NCBI GenBank assembly: GCA_944319875.1
Contig: CALUFR010000093.1
Location: 1-41,741 of the forward strand
Direction of reading: 5' to 3'
Length of the DNA: 41,741 nucleotides
Source of the DNA: an uncultured Bacteroides sp.
GTDB taxonomy: Bacteria; Bacteroidota; Bacteroidia; Bacteroidales; Bacteroidaceae
A model generated the notes under the pieces. That model ran no database searches. It was not told where the DNA came from and saw nothing but the letters and a program-made list of their open reading frames with translations. The translations under genes and the position numbers were made by a program. Shown here one piece after another: positions 1 to 8,599 of the stretch (positions are counted from its first letter, which is position 1; each line of letters begins with the position of its first letter).

Positions 1-1
1 T

Positions 2-1063
2 GAGCATGTGGTGAACTACTTCCGCTTCCTGGCGCAGGAGGTGCGCGAATACCTGGCGGAGATGGGCTTCACGAGCCTGAACGACATCGTGGGGCGCACG
101 GACCTCATCGACCTGCGACCCGCCGCCGCGGGCACGAAGGCTGCCTTGCTGGACTTCGGCCGACTGCTGCACAAGGTGGACAACGGCTCGCCCCTCTACC
201 ACCGCACCGGGCAGCAGCATGACATCGCCCGCGTGAAGGACGTGGAGATGATGCAGGCCGCAGCCCCGGCGCTGGCCGACCGCCGCGAGGTGTCGCTGGA
301 ATACGCCATAGGCAACACCGACCGTGCCGTGGGCGCGATGCTGTCCGGAGCCGTGGCCGCACGCTACGGCAACGAGGGACTGCCCGACGGCACCATCAGC
401 GTGAAGTTCAAGGGCTCGGCCGGACAGAGCTTCGGTGCCTTCCTGGCACACGGCATCAGCTTCAAGCTGGAGGGCGAGGCCAACGACTACCTGGGCAAGG
501 GACTGAGCGGCGGACGCATAGCCGTACTGCCCCCCGTGCGCAGCAACTTCGCCGCCGAGCGGAATACCATAGCGGGCAACACCCTGCTCTACGGCGCCAC
601 GAGCGGCGAGGTCTACATCAACGGACGGGCGGGCGAGCGCTTCGCCGTGCGCAACTCGGGCGCCATCGCCGTCGTCGAGGGCGTGGGCGACCACTGCTGC
701 GAGTACATGACCGGAGGGCGCGTCGTCGTCCTGGGGCAGACGGGGCGCAACTTTGCCGCCGGAATGAGCGGCGGCGTGGCCTACGTCTGGGACCCCGCGG
801 GGAGCTTCGACTACTTCTGCAACATGGACATGGTGGAACTCTCGCTCCTCGAGGACTCCACCGCCCGCAAGGAACTGCACGAACTTATCCGCCAGCACTA
901 CCTCTACACCGGCTCCGCCCTGGCGCGCACCATGCTCGACAACTGGGCGCGCCACGTGGAGGAGTTCATCCAGGTGACCCCGATCGAATACAAGAAGGTC
1001 CTGGCAGAGGAACAGATGCGCAAGCTGCAGCAGAAGATCGCCGAAGTGCAACGAGACTATTAA
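2..1063 (+). CDS. gltB: Glutamate synthase large subunit, C-terminal part (5' end outside window)
   Basis: This is the 3' end of the NADPH-type glutamate synthase alpha subunit, open from the first bases of the window (frame starts at base 2) to a TAA at 1061-1063, about 353 residues. The first residues (EHVVNYFRFLAQEVRE) match the end of the FMN-binding synthase domain. They are followed by the Gly-rich right-handed beta-helix domain (GXGXG domain), with repeats such as GLSGGRIAVLPP, TSGEVYINGRAGERFAVRNSG and MTGGRVVVLGQTGRNFAAGMSGG. The tail (PIEYKKVLAEEQMRKLQQKI) is typical of the family. GltB hydrolyses glutamine and transfers the ammonia to 2-oxoglutarate; its partner GltD is the next gene. 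The N-terminal glutaminase and Fe-S cysteines are not in the window. Any start codon proposed inside this stretch would be an artefact. Confidence 0.95.
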   Translation, partial: EHVVNYFRFLAQEVREYLAEMGFTSLNDIVGRTDLIDLRPAAAGTKAALLDFGRLLHKVDNGSPLYHRTGQQHDIARVKDVEMMQAAAPALADRREVSLEYAIGNTDRAVGAMLSGAVAARYGNEGLPDGTISVKFKGSAGQSFGAFLAHGISFKLEGEANDYLGKGLSGGRIAVLPPVRSNFAAERNTIAGNTLLYGATSGEVYINGRAGERFAVRNSGAIAVVEGVGDHCCEYMTGGRVVVLGQTGRNFAAGMSGGVAYVWDPAGSFDYFCNMDMVELSLLEDSTARKELHELIRQHYLYTGSALARTMLDNWARHVEEFIQVTPIEYKKVLAEEQMRKLQQKIAEVQRDY

Positions 1064-1168
1064 CCGCCGGAACCATGGACAGCCGCCGCCACCACCCACA
1101 CGACCTGCCCCCGGAAGCCTCCGCGCCACGGCCGGCACCCTTGCCGGAGACACACGGGGAGGGAGGCA

Positions 1169-1254
1169 GGTTCCAATGGCGATGGAACTCAGTTCCAACG
1201 GCGATGAAACCCAGTTCCAACGGCAATGGAACTCGGTTCCATCGGGGACAGAGC
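1169..1254. repeat. Tandem array A: 22-bp dyad repeat upstream of gltD
   Basis: Three full 22-bp units (1169-1190, 1191-1212, 1213-1234) and a decayed fourth (1235-1254) lie in the 286-bp gap between gltB and gltD. Each full unit contains a dyad of the form GTTCCA-N7-TGGAAC, with small variations. No gene is supported in the gap. A separate 6-bp-stem hairpin (CCGGCA/TGCCGG, 1132-1147) lies just before the array. The array ends about 95 bp before the gltD start. Confidence 0.9.
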
Positions 1255-1349
1255 CCGACAAAGGTGGCGAGGCAGGCAGGCAAAGGTAGCGGGCAATCCC
1301 GCCCAAGGCCCGGCATCAGATTACATCACACTTAATATTTCAACATCAG

Positions 1350-2699
1350 ATGGGAACACTCAAATCATTTCTCACCGTCCCCCGCCAGGAGGCGGGCTAC
1401 AGGCCGGTACACGAACGTATAAACGACTATAGCGAAGTGGAGCAGACGCTGAACACCGGCGAGCGCAAGCTTCAGGCAGGCCGCTGCATGGACTGCGGCG
1501 TACCCTTCTGCCACTGGGCCTGCCCCCTGGGCAACCGCCCGCCCGAGTTCCAGGACGCCCTCTGCAAAGGCGAATGGCGCAAGGCCTACGACATCCTGAG
1601 CGAGACGAACGACTTCCCGGAATTCACCGGCCGCATCTGCCCCGCCCTGTGCGAGAAGTCCTGCGTGCTGAAGCTCACCTTCGACGCCCCCGTCACCATC
1701 CGCGAGGACGAGGCAGCCATCATCGAAGCCGCCTTCCGCGAGGGATACGTCCGCCCGCGGCAATACGCCCGCAACGGACGACGCGTAGCCGTCATCGGCT
1801 CCGGGCCCGCCGGGCTGGCGGCCGCCAACCGCCTGAACCGCCTGGGCTACGACGTCACCGTCTACGAGCGCGACGAACAGCCCGGAGGACTCCTGCGCTA
1901 CGGCATACCCAACTTCAAGCTGGGCAAGAACATCATCGACCGACGCCTGCGCGTCATGGAGGCCGAAGGCATCACCTTCCGCACCGGCAGCCCGATAGAC
2001 CTCTCCGCACTGGCCGACGCCCTTGCGGGCTTCGACGCCTACGCCGTCTGTACCGGCACGCCACAGGCACGCGACCTCGACATACCCGGACGCGGCCTGG
2101 CAGGCATCCACCTCGCCATGGAGATGCTGGGGCAGCAGAACCGCGTGCTGGCAGGGCAGACCTTCGACCGGGCGGAACGCATCAGCGCCAAGGGCAGGCA
2201 CGTCCTCGTCATCGGCGGCGGCGACACGGGAAGCGACTGCATAGGCACCGCCCACCGCCAGGGCGCCCTGAGCGTCACGCAGATCGAAATCATGCCCCAG
2301 CCCCCCGCAGGCCCCAACCCCGCCACCCCCTGGCCGCAATGGCCCCCCGTGCTGAAGACCAGCTCCAGCCCCGAAGAAGGATGCACCCGCCGCTGGAGCC
2401 TGAACTCCCGGCGCTTCATCGGGCGCAACGGCCGGGTCTCCGGCGTGGAGGTGGAGGAAGTGGAATGGCTCCCCTCACCCGACGGCGGACGCCCCACCAT
2501 GAAGCCCACCGGGCGCAAGGAAGTCATCAAGACCGACCTCGTGCTGCTGGCCATGGGCTTCCTGCGCCCCCAGCTCCCCCCTCTGCCGGCAAACGCCGTC
2601 GTGGCAGGCGACGCCGCCACCGGCCCCAGCCTCGTGGTGAAGTGCATCGCCGCCGGAAGGCAGGCAGCCCGGGACATCGACCGGATGCTGCACCCTTAA
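1350..2699 (+). CDS. gltD: Glutamate synthase small subunit (NADPH:acceptor beta chain)
   Basis: GltD passes electrons from NADPH through FAD and Fe-S centres to GltB so that 2-oxoglutarate and glutamine become two glutamates. The 449-residue protein has the expected layout: an N-terminal Fe-S domain with Cys46, 49, 54 and 58 and a second Cys set at 97, 101 and 105; an FAD-binding Rossmann motif VIGSGPAG at 148-155; the PGGLLRYGIPNFKL motif at 168-181; an NAD(P)H motif VIGGGDTGSD around 267-276; and a C-terminal AMGFLRP/GDAATGPSLVV segment that closes the FAD site. Length is normal for GltD. It follows gltB on the same strand after a gap that holds a tandem repeat array. No Shine-Dalgarno is visible, as usual for Bacteroidetes; the start is the first ATG that keeps the MGTLKSFLTVPR family N-terminus. 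Confidence 0.96.
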   Translation: MGTLKSFLTVPRQEAGYRPVHERINDYSEVEQTLNTGERKLQAGRCMDCGVPFCHWACPLGNRPPEFQDALCKGEWRKAYDILSETNDFPEFTGRICPALCEKSCVLKLTFDAPVTIREDEAAIIEAAFREGYVRPRQYARNGRRVAVIGSGPAGLAAANRLNRLGYDVTVYERDEQPGGLLRYGIPNFKLGKNIIDRRLRVMEAEGITFRTGSPIDLSALADALAGFDAYAVCTGTPQARDLDIPGRGLAGIHLAMEMLGQQNRVLAGQTFDRAERISAKGRHVLVIGGGDTGSDCIGTAHRQGALSVTQIEIMPQPPAGPNPATPWPQWPPVLKTSSSPEEGCTRRWSLNSRRFIGRNGRVSGVEVEEVEWLPSPDGGRPTMKPTGRKEVIKTDLVLLAMGFLRPQLPPLPANAVVAGDAATGPSLVVKCIAAGRQAARDIDRMLHP

Positions 2700-2706
2700 T
2701 AAGTCA

Positions 2707-2802
2707 GCACACAGATGACACAGATGAGACTGATCTGCACGGATTATTCTTTTAAATAACAGCTGTGGTCATCTGTTCAATCCGTGTTACCTGTGTGCCA
2801 TA
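2707..2802. repeat. Dispersed repeat, copy 1 (about 96 bp, imperfect palindrome)
   Basis: This segment starts GCACACAGATGACACAGATG and ends CCGTGTTACCTGTGTGCCATA. It recurs with a few substitutions and a 1-bp indel at 5681-5777, in the same orientation. The two halves are imperfect inverted repeats: the left end GCACACAG pairs with the right end CTGTGTGC. It fills most of the 145-bp gap between gltD and asnB. It has no coding potential and resembles a short non-autonomous repeat; movement cannot be shown from one window. Confidence 0.85.
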
Positions 2803-2844
2803 GTATAAGTTATATATATACAATCCGCAAAAACATCAGACATC

Positions 2845-4557
2845 ATGTGTGGAATAGCCTGCATCTTCAACATCAGACAACAGACCCCCGAACTGAGGCA
2901 GAAAGCCCTCACCATGGCGAAGCGCATCCGCCATCGCGGCCCCGACTGGAGCGGCATCTATTGCGGAGGCTCGGCCATCCTGGCCCACGAACGCCTGTCC
3001 ATCGTCGACCCGCAGAGCGGCGGGCAACCCCTCTACTCGCCCGACGGCAAGCAAGTCCTGGCCGTCAACGGCGAAATCTACAACCACCGGGACATCAGGG
3101 CCGACCTGGGCGACGAGTACCGGTTCCGCACGGGCAGCGACTGCGAGGTCATCCTGGCCCTCTACCGGCGCCACGGCCCCGGCTTCCTCGAACGCCTTAG
3201 CGGCATCTTCGCCTTCGCCCTCTACGACGAGGAGCGGGACGAGTACCTCATCGCCCGCGACGCCATCGGCGTCATTCCCCTCTACATAGGGCGCGACGCC
3301 GACGGCACCGTCTACTGCGCCAGCGAGCTGAAGGCCCTGGAAGGCCTGTGCGACGAATACGAGCCCTTCCCGCCCGGCCACTACTACTGGAGCCGCGAGG
3401 GACGGATGCACCGCTGGTATGAGCGCGACTGGACGGACTATGACGCCGTGAAGGACCGCTACGCCTCGCTGCCCGCCGGCGAGGCATGGCGCAGGCAAGT
3501 GGGCGACGTGCGCACCGCCCTCGAGGACGCCGTGCGCCGCCAGCTGATGAGCGACGTGCCCTACGGCGTGCTGCTCTCCGGCGGACTGGACTCATCCGTC
3601 ATCTCCGCTGTGGCCCGCCTCTATGCCGACCGGCGCATCGAGACCGACGGACGGCAGGCAGCCTGGTGGCCGCAGCTCCACTCCTTCGCCGTGGGCCTGA
3701 AGGGCGCGCCCGACCTGGAGAAGGCACGCCTGGTGGCCGAGCACATCGGCACCGTACACCACGAAATCCACTACACCATCCAGGAAGGGCTGGACGCCCT
3801 CCGCGACGTCATCTACTACATCGAGACCTACGACGTGACCACCGTGCGCGCCTCCACCCCGATGTACCTCCTGGCCCGCGTCATCAAGTCGATGGGCATC
3901 AAGATGGTGCTCAGCGGCGAGGGAGCGGACGAGGTGTTCGGCGGCTACCTCTACTTCCACAAGGCGCCCGACGCACGCGCCTTCCACGAAGAGACCGTGC
4001 GCAAGCTGTCCAAGCTGCACCTCTACGACTGCCTGCGGGCCAACAAGAGCCTGTCGGCCTGGGGCGTGGAGGGGCGCGTCCCCTTCCTGGACAAGGAGTT
4101 CCTCGACGTGGCCATGCGCCTGAACCCCGCCGCCAAGATGTGCCCCGGGCATACCATCGAGAAGCGGATCGTACGCGAGGCGTTCGCCGGACTGCTGCCC
4201 GAGGCCGTGGCCTGGCGGCAGAAGGAACAGTTCTCCGACGGCGTGGGCTATTCGTGGATTGACACGCTGAAGGCCGTGACCGCAGCCGCCGTCAGCGACG
4301 AAGAGATGGCCCGTGCCGCCGAGCGCTTCCCCATCAACCCGCCGCGCAACAAGGAGGAATACTACTACCGCCGCATCTTCGAGGAGCACTTTCCCGGTGA
4401 CTCGGCAGCCCGAAGCGTGCCCAGCGTGCCCAGCGTGGCCTGCTCCACGGCCGAGGCGCTGGCCTGGGACGCCGCCTTCAAGGGCATGAACGAACCCAGC
4501 GGGCGGGCCGTGGCAGGCGTGCACGAGGAGGCTTACCGGAAGGAGGGCGCGTTATGA
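2845..4557 (+). CDS. asnB: Asparagine synthase (glutamine-hydrolysing), AsnB type
   Basis: AsnB makes asparagine from aspartate, ATP and the amide of glutamine in the cytoplasm. The 570-residue protein begins MCGIACIFN, so Cys2 is the catalytic nucleophile of the class II glutaminase (Ntn) domain, roughly residues 2-185, with the supporting motifs HERLSIVD and NGEIYNH and an RTGSDCE segment. The synthetase domain follows, with the ATP-pyrophosphatase loop SGGLDSS at 245-251, then [12 protein letters not shown] and the [11 protein letters not shown] motif. Length matches family members (about 555 residues) apart from a slightly longer tail. Its TGA overlaps the dapF ATG by four bases (ATGA), so the two genes are probably translationally coupled. 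No Shine-Dalgarno is seen; a dispersed repeat lies just upstream. Confidence 0.96.
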   Translation: MCGIACIFNIRQQTPELRQKALTMAKRIRHRGPDWSGIYCGGSAILAHERLSIVDPQSGGQPLYSPDGKQVLAVNGEIYNHRDIRADLGDEYRFRTGSDCEVILALYRRHGPGFLERLSGIFAFALYDEERDEYLIARDAIGVIPLYIGRDADGTVYCASELKALEGLCDEYEPFPPGHYYWSREGRMHRWYERDWTDYDAVKDRYASLPAGEAWRRQVGDVRTALEDAVRRQLMSDVPYGVLLSGGLDSSVISAVARLYADRRIETDGRQAAWWPQLHSFAVGLKGAPDLEKARLVAEHIGTVHHEIHYTIQEGLDALRDVIYYIETYDVTTVRASTPMYLLARVIKSMGIKMVLSGEGADEVFGGYLYFHKAPDARAFHEETVRKLSKLHLYDCLRANKSLSAWGVEGRVPFLDKEFLDVAMRLNPAAKMCPGHTIEKRIVREAFAGLLPEAVAWRQKEQFSDGVGYSWIDTLKAVTAAAVSDEEMARAAERFPINPPRNKEEYYYRRIFEEHFPGDSAARSVPSVPSVACSTAEALAWDAAFKGMNEPSGRAVAGVHEEAYRKEGAL

Positions 4558-5375
4558 AAGTGAAGTTCACCAAGATGCACGGCGCGGGCAATGACTACAT
4601 CTACGTCGACACCGCCCGCTACCCCATTGCCGACCCTGCCCGATGCGCCGTGGCCTGGAGCCGCCCCCACACGGGCATCGGGAGTGACGGACTGGTGCTG
4701 GTGGGCCCGTCGGACCGGGCGGACTTCTCCATGCGCATCTTCAACGCGGACGGCTCGGAGGCCGCGATGTGCGGCAACGCCAGCCGCTGCATCGGCAAGT
4801 ACGTCTACGAATACGGCCTGACGGACCGCACGGAGGTGACGCTGGACACGCTCTCGGGCATCAAGCGGCTGAGCCTGCACGTGGACGGCCGGGGACGGGT
4901 ACGGACGGTCACGGTGGACATGGGCATCCCGTCGGACATCCGCCCCGTGGACCCGGGGAGCGACTTCACTTACGAAAAAAGCATCGCCGTGTCGATGGGT
5001 AACCCACATTTAGTTATCTTTGTGCCCGACGCGGAGCGCATCCCCCTGGCGGAAGTGGGCCCCCGGCTGGAACGCCACCCGCTGTTCCCCGACCGCGTGA
5101 ACGTGGAGTTTGCCCACGTGCAGGACGGGGGACGCATCCGCATGAGGGTCTGGGAGCGGGGCTCGGGCATCACCCAGGCCTGCGGCACGGGAGCCTGCGC
5201 CACCGCCGTGGCCGCCGCCTTCGCCGGACTGTGCGGACCGGAGGCGGACGTCATCATGGACGGCGGCACGCTGCACATCAGCTGGCAAGGCCCCGGCAAG
5301 CGCCTGCTGATGACAGGCCCCGCCACACGGGTCTACGACGGCGAGATAGACCTGCCCGACGAGGAGGAGACATGA
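4554..5375 (+). CDS. dapF: Diaminopimelate epimerase
   Basis: DapF interconverts LL- and meso-diaminopimelate without a cofactor, supplying meso-DAP for peptidoglycan and lysine. The 273-residue protein starts [15 protein letters not shown], the usual family N-terminus. Both catalytic cysteines are present: Cys73 in the [16 protein letters not shown] motif and Cys220 in [15 protein letters not shown]. The remaining ligand motif VSMGNPHLV is at 147-155. Length is normal. The ATG sits inside the end of asnB. The substrate is made by DapL, encoded two features downstream, so the two last LL-DAP steps are almost adjacent but separated by 444 bp of repeats. Confidence 0.97.
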   Translation: MKVKFTKMHGAGNDYIYVDTARYPIADPARCAVAWSRPHTGIGSDGLVLVGPSDRADFSMRIFNADGSEAAMCGNASRCIGKYVYEYGLTDRTEVTLDTLSGIKRLSLHVDGRGRVRTVTVDMGIPSDIRPVDPGSDFTYEKSIAVSMGNPHLVIFVPDAERIPLAEVGPRLERHPLFPDRVNVEFAHVQDGGRIRMRVWERGSGITQACGTGACATAVAAAFAGLCGPEADVIMDGGTLHISWQGPGKRLLMTGPATRVYDGEIDLPDEEET

Positions 5376-5387
5376 GCCGATATACGC

Positions 5388-5651
5388 GAGGCTTTTGAGG
5401 GTACCACATACGACCGTTTTGAGGGTACCGCATACGAGGCTTTTGAGGGTACCACATACGACCGTTTTGAGGGTGCCACATACGAGGCTTTTGAGGGTAC
5501 CACATACGAGCCTTTTGAGGGTACTATATACGAGTGTATATAAGGTATTATATACGAGCCTTTATAGGGTATTATATACGAGCCTTTATAGGGTATTATA
5601 TACGACCGTATATAGGGTATTATATACGAGCGTATATATAAGCCTATATAC
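5388..5651. repeat. Tandem array B: eleven 24-bp units between dapF and dapL
   Basis: Eleven consecutive 24-bp units run without interruption from 5388 to 5651, starting 12 bp after the dapF stop. Units 1-5 are GC richer (GAGGCTTTTGAGGGTACCAC type, alternating GAGGC and GACCG starts); unit 6 is mixed; units 7-11 have drifted to AT-rich forms with TATTATATAC ends. Units 8 and 9 are identical. Some AT-rich units contain a dyad GTATAT-N8-ATATAC. Because 24 is a multiple of three, frames on both strands stay open (about 89 codons on +), but there is no gene-like start, and the octapeptide pattern is just the DNA repeat, so I do not call a protein. Confidence 0.95.
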
Positions 5652-5680
5652 AGTAAGTAACTAATCAAAATTATCTTATA

Positions 5681-5777
5681 GCACACAGATGACACAGATG
5701 AGACTGATTTGCACAGATTATTTTTTTTAAATAATAGCTGTGGTCATCTGTTCAATCCGTGTTATCTGTGTGCCATA
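5681..5777. repeat. Dispersed repeat, copy 2 (about 97 bp)
   Basis: Second copy of the element at 2707-2802, in the same orientation and with only scattered differences: for example GATTTGCACAG in place of GATCTGCACGG, a longer T run, and TTATCTG for TTACCTG. It ends 42 bp before dapL. The two copies form direct repeats that bracket asnB, dapF and tandem array B. Confidence 0.85.
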
Positions 5778-5819
5778 AAACAATATTGATCTAATTATAA
5801 ACACCTAACCACTGACATT

Positions 5820-7049
5820 ATGCCATTAGTAAACGAACACTTCCTGAAGCTGCAAGGCAGCTACCTGTTCTCCGACATCGCCAAGCGCGTCAACGCCTTC
5901 CGCGTGACGCACCCGGACAAACAGCTGATACGCCTGGGCATCGGCGACGTCACCCGACCCCTGCCCGCAGCCGCCATCGAGGCCATGCACCGCGCCGTGG
6001 ACGAGATGGCCTCGGCGGACACCTTCCACGGATACGGCCCCGAGCAGGGATATGACTTCCTGATAAACGCCATCCTGAAGCACGACTTCGCCGCGCACGG
6101 CATCAGCCTGAGCCCCACGGAGATATTCATCAGCGACGGGGCCAAGAGTGACACGGGCAACATCGGCGAACTGCTGCGCTGGGACAACAGCATGGCCGTC
6201 ACCGACCCCGTCTACCCCGTCTACGTGGACAGCAACGTGATGAACGGACGGGCGGGCACGCTCGGCGAGGACGGGCGATGGAGCAACATCACCTACCTGC
6301 CCTGCACGGCGGAGAACGGCTTCACGCCCGCCCTGCCCACACACCGCGTGGACCTCATCTACCTCTGCTACCCCAACAACCCCACCGGCACCACCCTGAC
6401 CCGCGCCGAGCTGAAGCGGTGGGTGGACTATGCCCTGGCCAACGACACCCTCATCGTCTTCGACGCCGCCTACGAGGCCTACATCCGCGAGCCGGACGTG
6501 CCCCACTCCATCTACGAGATACGCGGCGCCAAGAAGGTGGCCATCGAGATACGCAGCTTCTCGAAGACGGCAGGCTTCACCGGCGTGCGCTGCGGCTACA
6601 CCGTCGTGCCCAAGGAGGTGACCGCCTCCGACGTCGAAGGACGGCGCATCCCCCTCAACCCCTTGTGGAACCGCCGCCAGTGCACCAAGTTCAACGGCAC
6701 CAGCTACATCACCCAGCGCGGCGCCGAAGCCGTCTACTCCCCCGAGGGGAAGAAGCAGGTGCGCGACACCATCGACTACTACATGGAGAACGCCCGCCTG
6801 ATGCGCGAAGCCCTCACCTCTGCCGGCTACCGCGTCTACGGCGGCGTCAACGCCCCCTACCTCTGGTGGAAGACACCGGAGGGGCTGCCCTCCTGGAAGT
6901 TCTTCGACAGGCTGCTCTACGAAGCAGGCGTCGTGGGCACGCCCGGCGTGGGCTTCGGCCCCAGCGGCGAAGGCTACCTGCGCCTCACCGCCTTCGGCCG
7001 ACGCGAGGACTGCCTGGAGGCCATGCGCCGCATACGCAGCAAGCTGTAA
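5820..7049 (+). CDS. dapL: LL-diaminopimelate aminotransferase
   Basis: DapL converts tetrahydrodipicolinate plus glutamate directly to LL-diaminopimelate and 2-oxoglutarate, bypassing the succinylase or acetylase branches. The 409-residue protein has the DapL N-terminus ([20 protein letters not shown]), the fold-type I PLP features [13 protein letters not shown], the NNPTG loop at 196-200, DAAYEAYI, and the PLP lysine Lys249 in [15 protein letters not shown]. The C-terminal [17 protein letters not shown] motif carries the substrate-carboxylate Arg. Length is normal (about 410). The start follows the family N-terminus; no Shine-Dalgarno is seen. The substrate ties it to dapF just upstream, and its amino donor to GltBD. 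A terminator-like hairpin lies 26 bp after the stop. Confidence 0.97.
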   Translation: MPLVNEHFLKLQGSYLFSDIAKRVNAFRVTHPDKQLIRLGIGDVTRPLPAAAIEAMHRAVDEMASADTFHGYGPEQGYDFLINAILKHDFAAHGISLSPTEIFISDGAKSDTGNIGELLRWDNSMAVTDPVYPVYVDSNVMNGRAGTLGEDGRWSNITYLPCTAENGFTPALPTHRVDLIYLCYPNNPTGTTLTRAELKRWVDYALANDTLIVFDAAYEAYIREPDVPHSIYEIRGAKKVAIEIRSFSKTAGFTGVRCGYTVVPKEVTASDVEGRRIPLNPLWNRRQCTKFNGTSYITQRGAEAVYSPEGKKQVRDTIDYYMENARLMREALTSAGYRVYGGVNAPYLWWKTPEGLPSWKFFDRLLYEAGVVGTPGVGFGPSGEGYLRLTAFGRREDCLEAMRRIRSKL

Positions 7050-7075
7050 GCCACAATGCATGACTACCCTAACCC

Positions 7076-7115
7076 GACGGGACGCATCTGCACAAGGTGC
7101 GCCCCGTTCTTTTTT
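7076..7115 (+). terminator. Rho-independent terminator after dapL
   Basis: A stem ACGGG-A-CGCA (7077-7086) pairs with TGCG-C-CCCGT (7098-7107) with one mismatch, around an 11-nt loop, followed by a run of T from 7110 to 7115. It sits 26 bp past the dapL stop and would separate the dap genes from the glnK-amtB-glnA cluster. Confidence 0.8.
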
Positions 7116-7295
7116 GTACGCACCCCCTGTTGTTTAACACACTCCCCCACGGGCAAATCTGACAATCTATACAGAAAACAGCGCTATATACTTTCAGATT
7201 ATAACTACACACAGCCTATATATACCAATATGAAAGCATCCCTATATATTTATCAAATAGATAGTAAATATGAATATATTGATTACATAAAGCTG

Positions 7296-7303
7296 TAATT
7301 TTG
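7296..7303 (+). promoter_or_regulatory. Bacteroides-type -7 box (TAATTTTG) before the ammonium operon
   Basis: TAATTTTG is a perfect match to the Bacteroides -7 consensus TAnnTTTG and lies 109 bp upstream of the outer-membrane protein gene, in an AT-rich stretch (about 7180-7300). A -33 TTTG at the usual spacing is not clear; the nearest is a TTG at 7279-7281. The remainder of the 363-bp gap 7050-7412 holds the dapL terminator and about 110 bases of leader without other recognisable sites. Confidence 0.6.
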
Positions 7304-7412
7304 CAGTGTGATAAGACAAAAGGAAACAGATATTAATATTTAACTATCAATAGGTATACAGAAGCCGTGCACGGGCTGACGCGAGGTAAAACAGCATGTA
7401 TAATTAAAAGCA

Positions 7413-8150
7413 ATGAAGGTTATGATTGGAATGTTACAACACAAAGCGATGGCACTGGCCGGCTGCATGATGCTATGCACGGCCGCCACAATGGCGCAAG
7501 ACAAGGTTACGGCCGACGCAGGCGCGGAACTGGTAAGCGGATACATCTGGCGCGGACAGGACCTGGGCAACGTGAGCCTGCAACCCACGCTGAGCATCGC
7601 CTACAAGGGACTGTCCCTGACGGGATGGGGCTCGGTGGGCCTGGAGAAGAACGACACGAAGGAGTTCGACCTGACGCTGGGGTATGCCACCGGAGGCTTC
7701 CACGTGGCGGTCACGGACTATTGGTTCAACAACGGCGCGGGATACTTCCACTACGGGGCACGGAACACGGCGCACGTGTTCGAGGCGAACGTGGGCTATG
7801 ACTTCGGCTTCCTGGCCGTCAACTGGTTCACCAACTTCGCCGGGAACGACGGCGTGAACCGTGACGGAGACCGTGCCTACTCCTCCTACGTGTCGCTGAC
7901 CGCCCCCTTCCGCCTGGGCGGGCTGGACTGGACGGCAGAGGTCGGGGCGGTGCCCTGGGCAACGGGCTTCTACAACGCCACGGCGGACGACCCGACCGGA
8001 GCCCATGGCTTCGAGGTGGCCCATGTGGGCATCGGGGCCGAGAAGGCCATCCGCATCACGGAGCGCTACGCCCTGCCCCTCTTCGCCCGGGCCGTGTGGA
8101 ACCCGGCGACGGAAGGCGCGTACTTCGTCTTCGGCCTGCGCTTGTTTTAA
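7413..8150 (+). CDS. Predicted outer-membrane beta-barrel protein, linked to glnK-amtB
   Basis: The 245-residue product has a signal peptide (positively charged start, hydrophobic stretch 11-26, likely cleavage after Ala28, TMA-QDK). It then shows alternating aromatic and hydrophobic strands separated by short polar turns (SGYIWRGQD, LSLTGWGSVGLE, HVAVTDYWFN, FEANVGYDF, FLAVNWFTNF, SSYVSLTAPF), ending VFGLRLF with a terminal Phe. This is the pattern of an 8-12 strand outer-membrane barrel. It is the first gene after a promoter and runs into glnK (34 bp) and amtB, so I infer a role in passage or sensing of nitrogen compounds at the outer membrane; the substrate is unknown. The start could also be Met7 (MLQHKAMALAG), which gives an equally good signal peptide. 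Confidence 0.75.
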   Translation: MKVMIGMLQHKAMALAGCMMLCTAATMAQDKVTADAGAELVSGYIWRGQDLGNVSLQPTLSIAYKGLSLTGWGSVGLEKNDTKEFDLTLGYATGGFHVAVTDYWFNNGAGYFHYGARNTAHVFEANVGYDFGFLAVNWFTNFAGNDGVNRDGDRAYSSYVSLTAPFRLGGLDWTAEVGAVPWATGFYNATADDPTGAHGFEVAHVGIGAEKAIRITERYALPLFARAVWNPATEGAYFVFGLRLF

Positions 8151-8184
8151 CTGTCAATCCATGTATAATTAATAGGTATAGTGT

Positions 8185-8541
8185 ATGAAGAAGATTGAAG
8201 CCATCATCCGACGCTCCCGTTTCGAGGACGTGAAGGAAGCCCTGCTGGCCGCCGACATCGAGTGGTTCTCCTACTACGACGTGCGCGGCGTGGGCAAGAC
8301 AAGGGAAGGCCGCATCTACCGCGGCATCGTGTATGACACCAGCTCCATCGAGCGCATCCTGCTCTCCATCGTGGTGCGCGACAAGAATGTGGAGAAGACC
8401 GTGCAGGCCGTGATGCAGGCGGCGCGGACGGGCGAGATAGGCGACGGGCGCATCTTTATCCTGCCCGTGGAGGACTCCATCCGCATCCGCACCGGCGAAC
8501 GGGGGGACATCTCCCTCTACAACGCGGAGCAGGAGAAGTGA
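8185..8541 (+). CDS. glnK: P-II family nitrogen regulator, atypical ligand residues
   Basis: A 118-residue P-II trimer subunit. It begins MKKIEAIIRR, has the T-loop region 35-55, the B-loop TGEIGDGRIF at 82-91 and the C-loop IRIRTGE at 99-105. It is encoded directly before amtB, the usual place of GlnK, which blocks the AmtB channel when nitrogen is plentiful. Tyr50 aligns with the uridylylated Tyr51 of E. coli GlnB. Two residues that bind 2-oxoglutarate in classical P-II proteins differ: Gln39 aligns with Thr39 here, and Lys58 aligns with Arg57. The T-loop is also one residue shorter. It may therefore respond differently to 2-oxoglutarate, or sense mainly ATP/ADP. The spacing to the genes on both sides suggests one operon. 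Confidence 0.92.
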   Translation: MKKIEAIIRRSRFEDVKEALLAADIEWFSYYDVRGVGKTREGRIYRGIVYDTSSIERILLSIVVRDKNVEKTVQAVMQAARTGEIGDGRIFILPVEDSIRIRTGERGDISLYNAEQEK

Positions 8542-8599
8542 AGCATAACGAATAACGAGAATGAAGAATGAAGTATCAACAAGGTAAAAAGAAACAACT

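Noticed and set aside
1075-1335. Possible 86-residue protein in the gltB-gltD gap
   Set aside because: It reads through tandem array A and has Pro/Arg/His-rich composition typical of noncoding GC-rich DNA.
1574-2755. Long Arg/Pro/His-rich frame overlapping gltD on the same strand
   Set aside because: It is a shadow of gltD caused by high third-position G+C; gltD has all its cofactor motifs.
5395-5664. Open frame of about 89 codons (and a matching one on the other strand) over array B encoding an octapeptide repeat
   Set aside because: It is produced by the 24-bp repeat length; it starts at a TTG inside a repeat, lacks a ribosome site, and both strands are open for the same reason.
7056-7298. 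Possible 80-residue protein after dapL
   Set aside because: It runs through the dapL terminator hairpin and an AT-rich promoter region, and its composition changes abruptly at 7150; no domain is recognisable.
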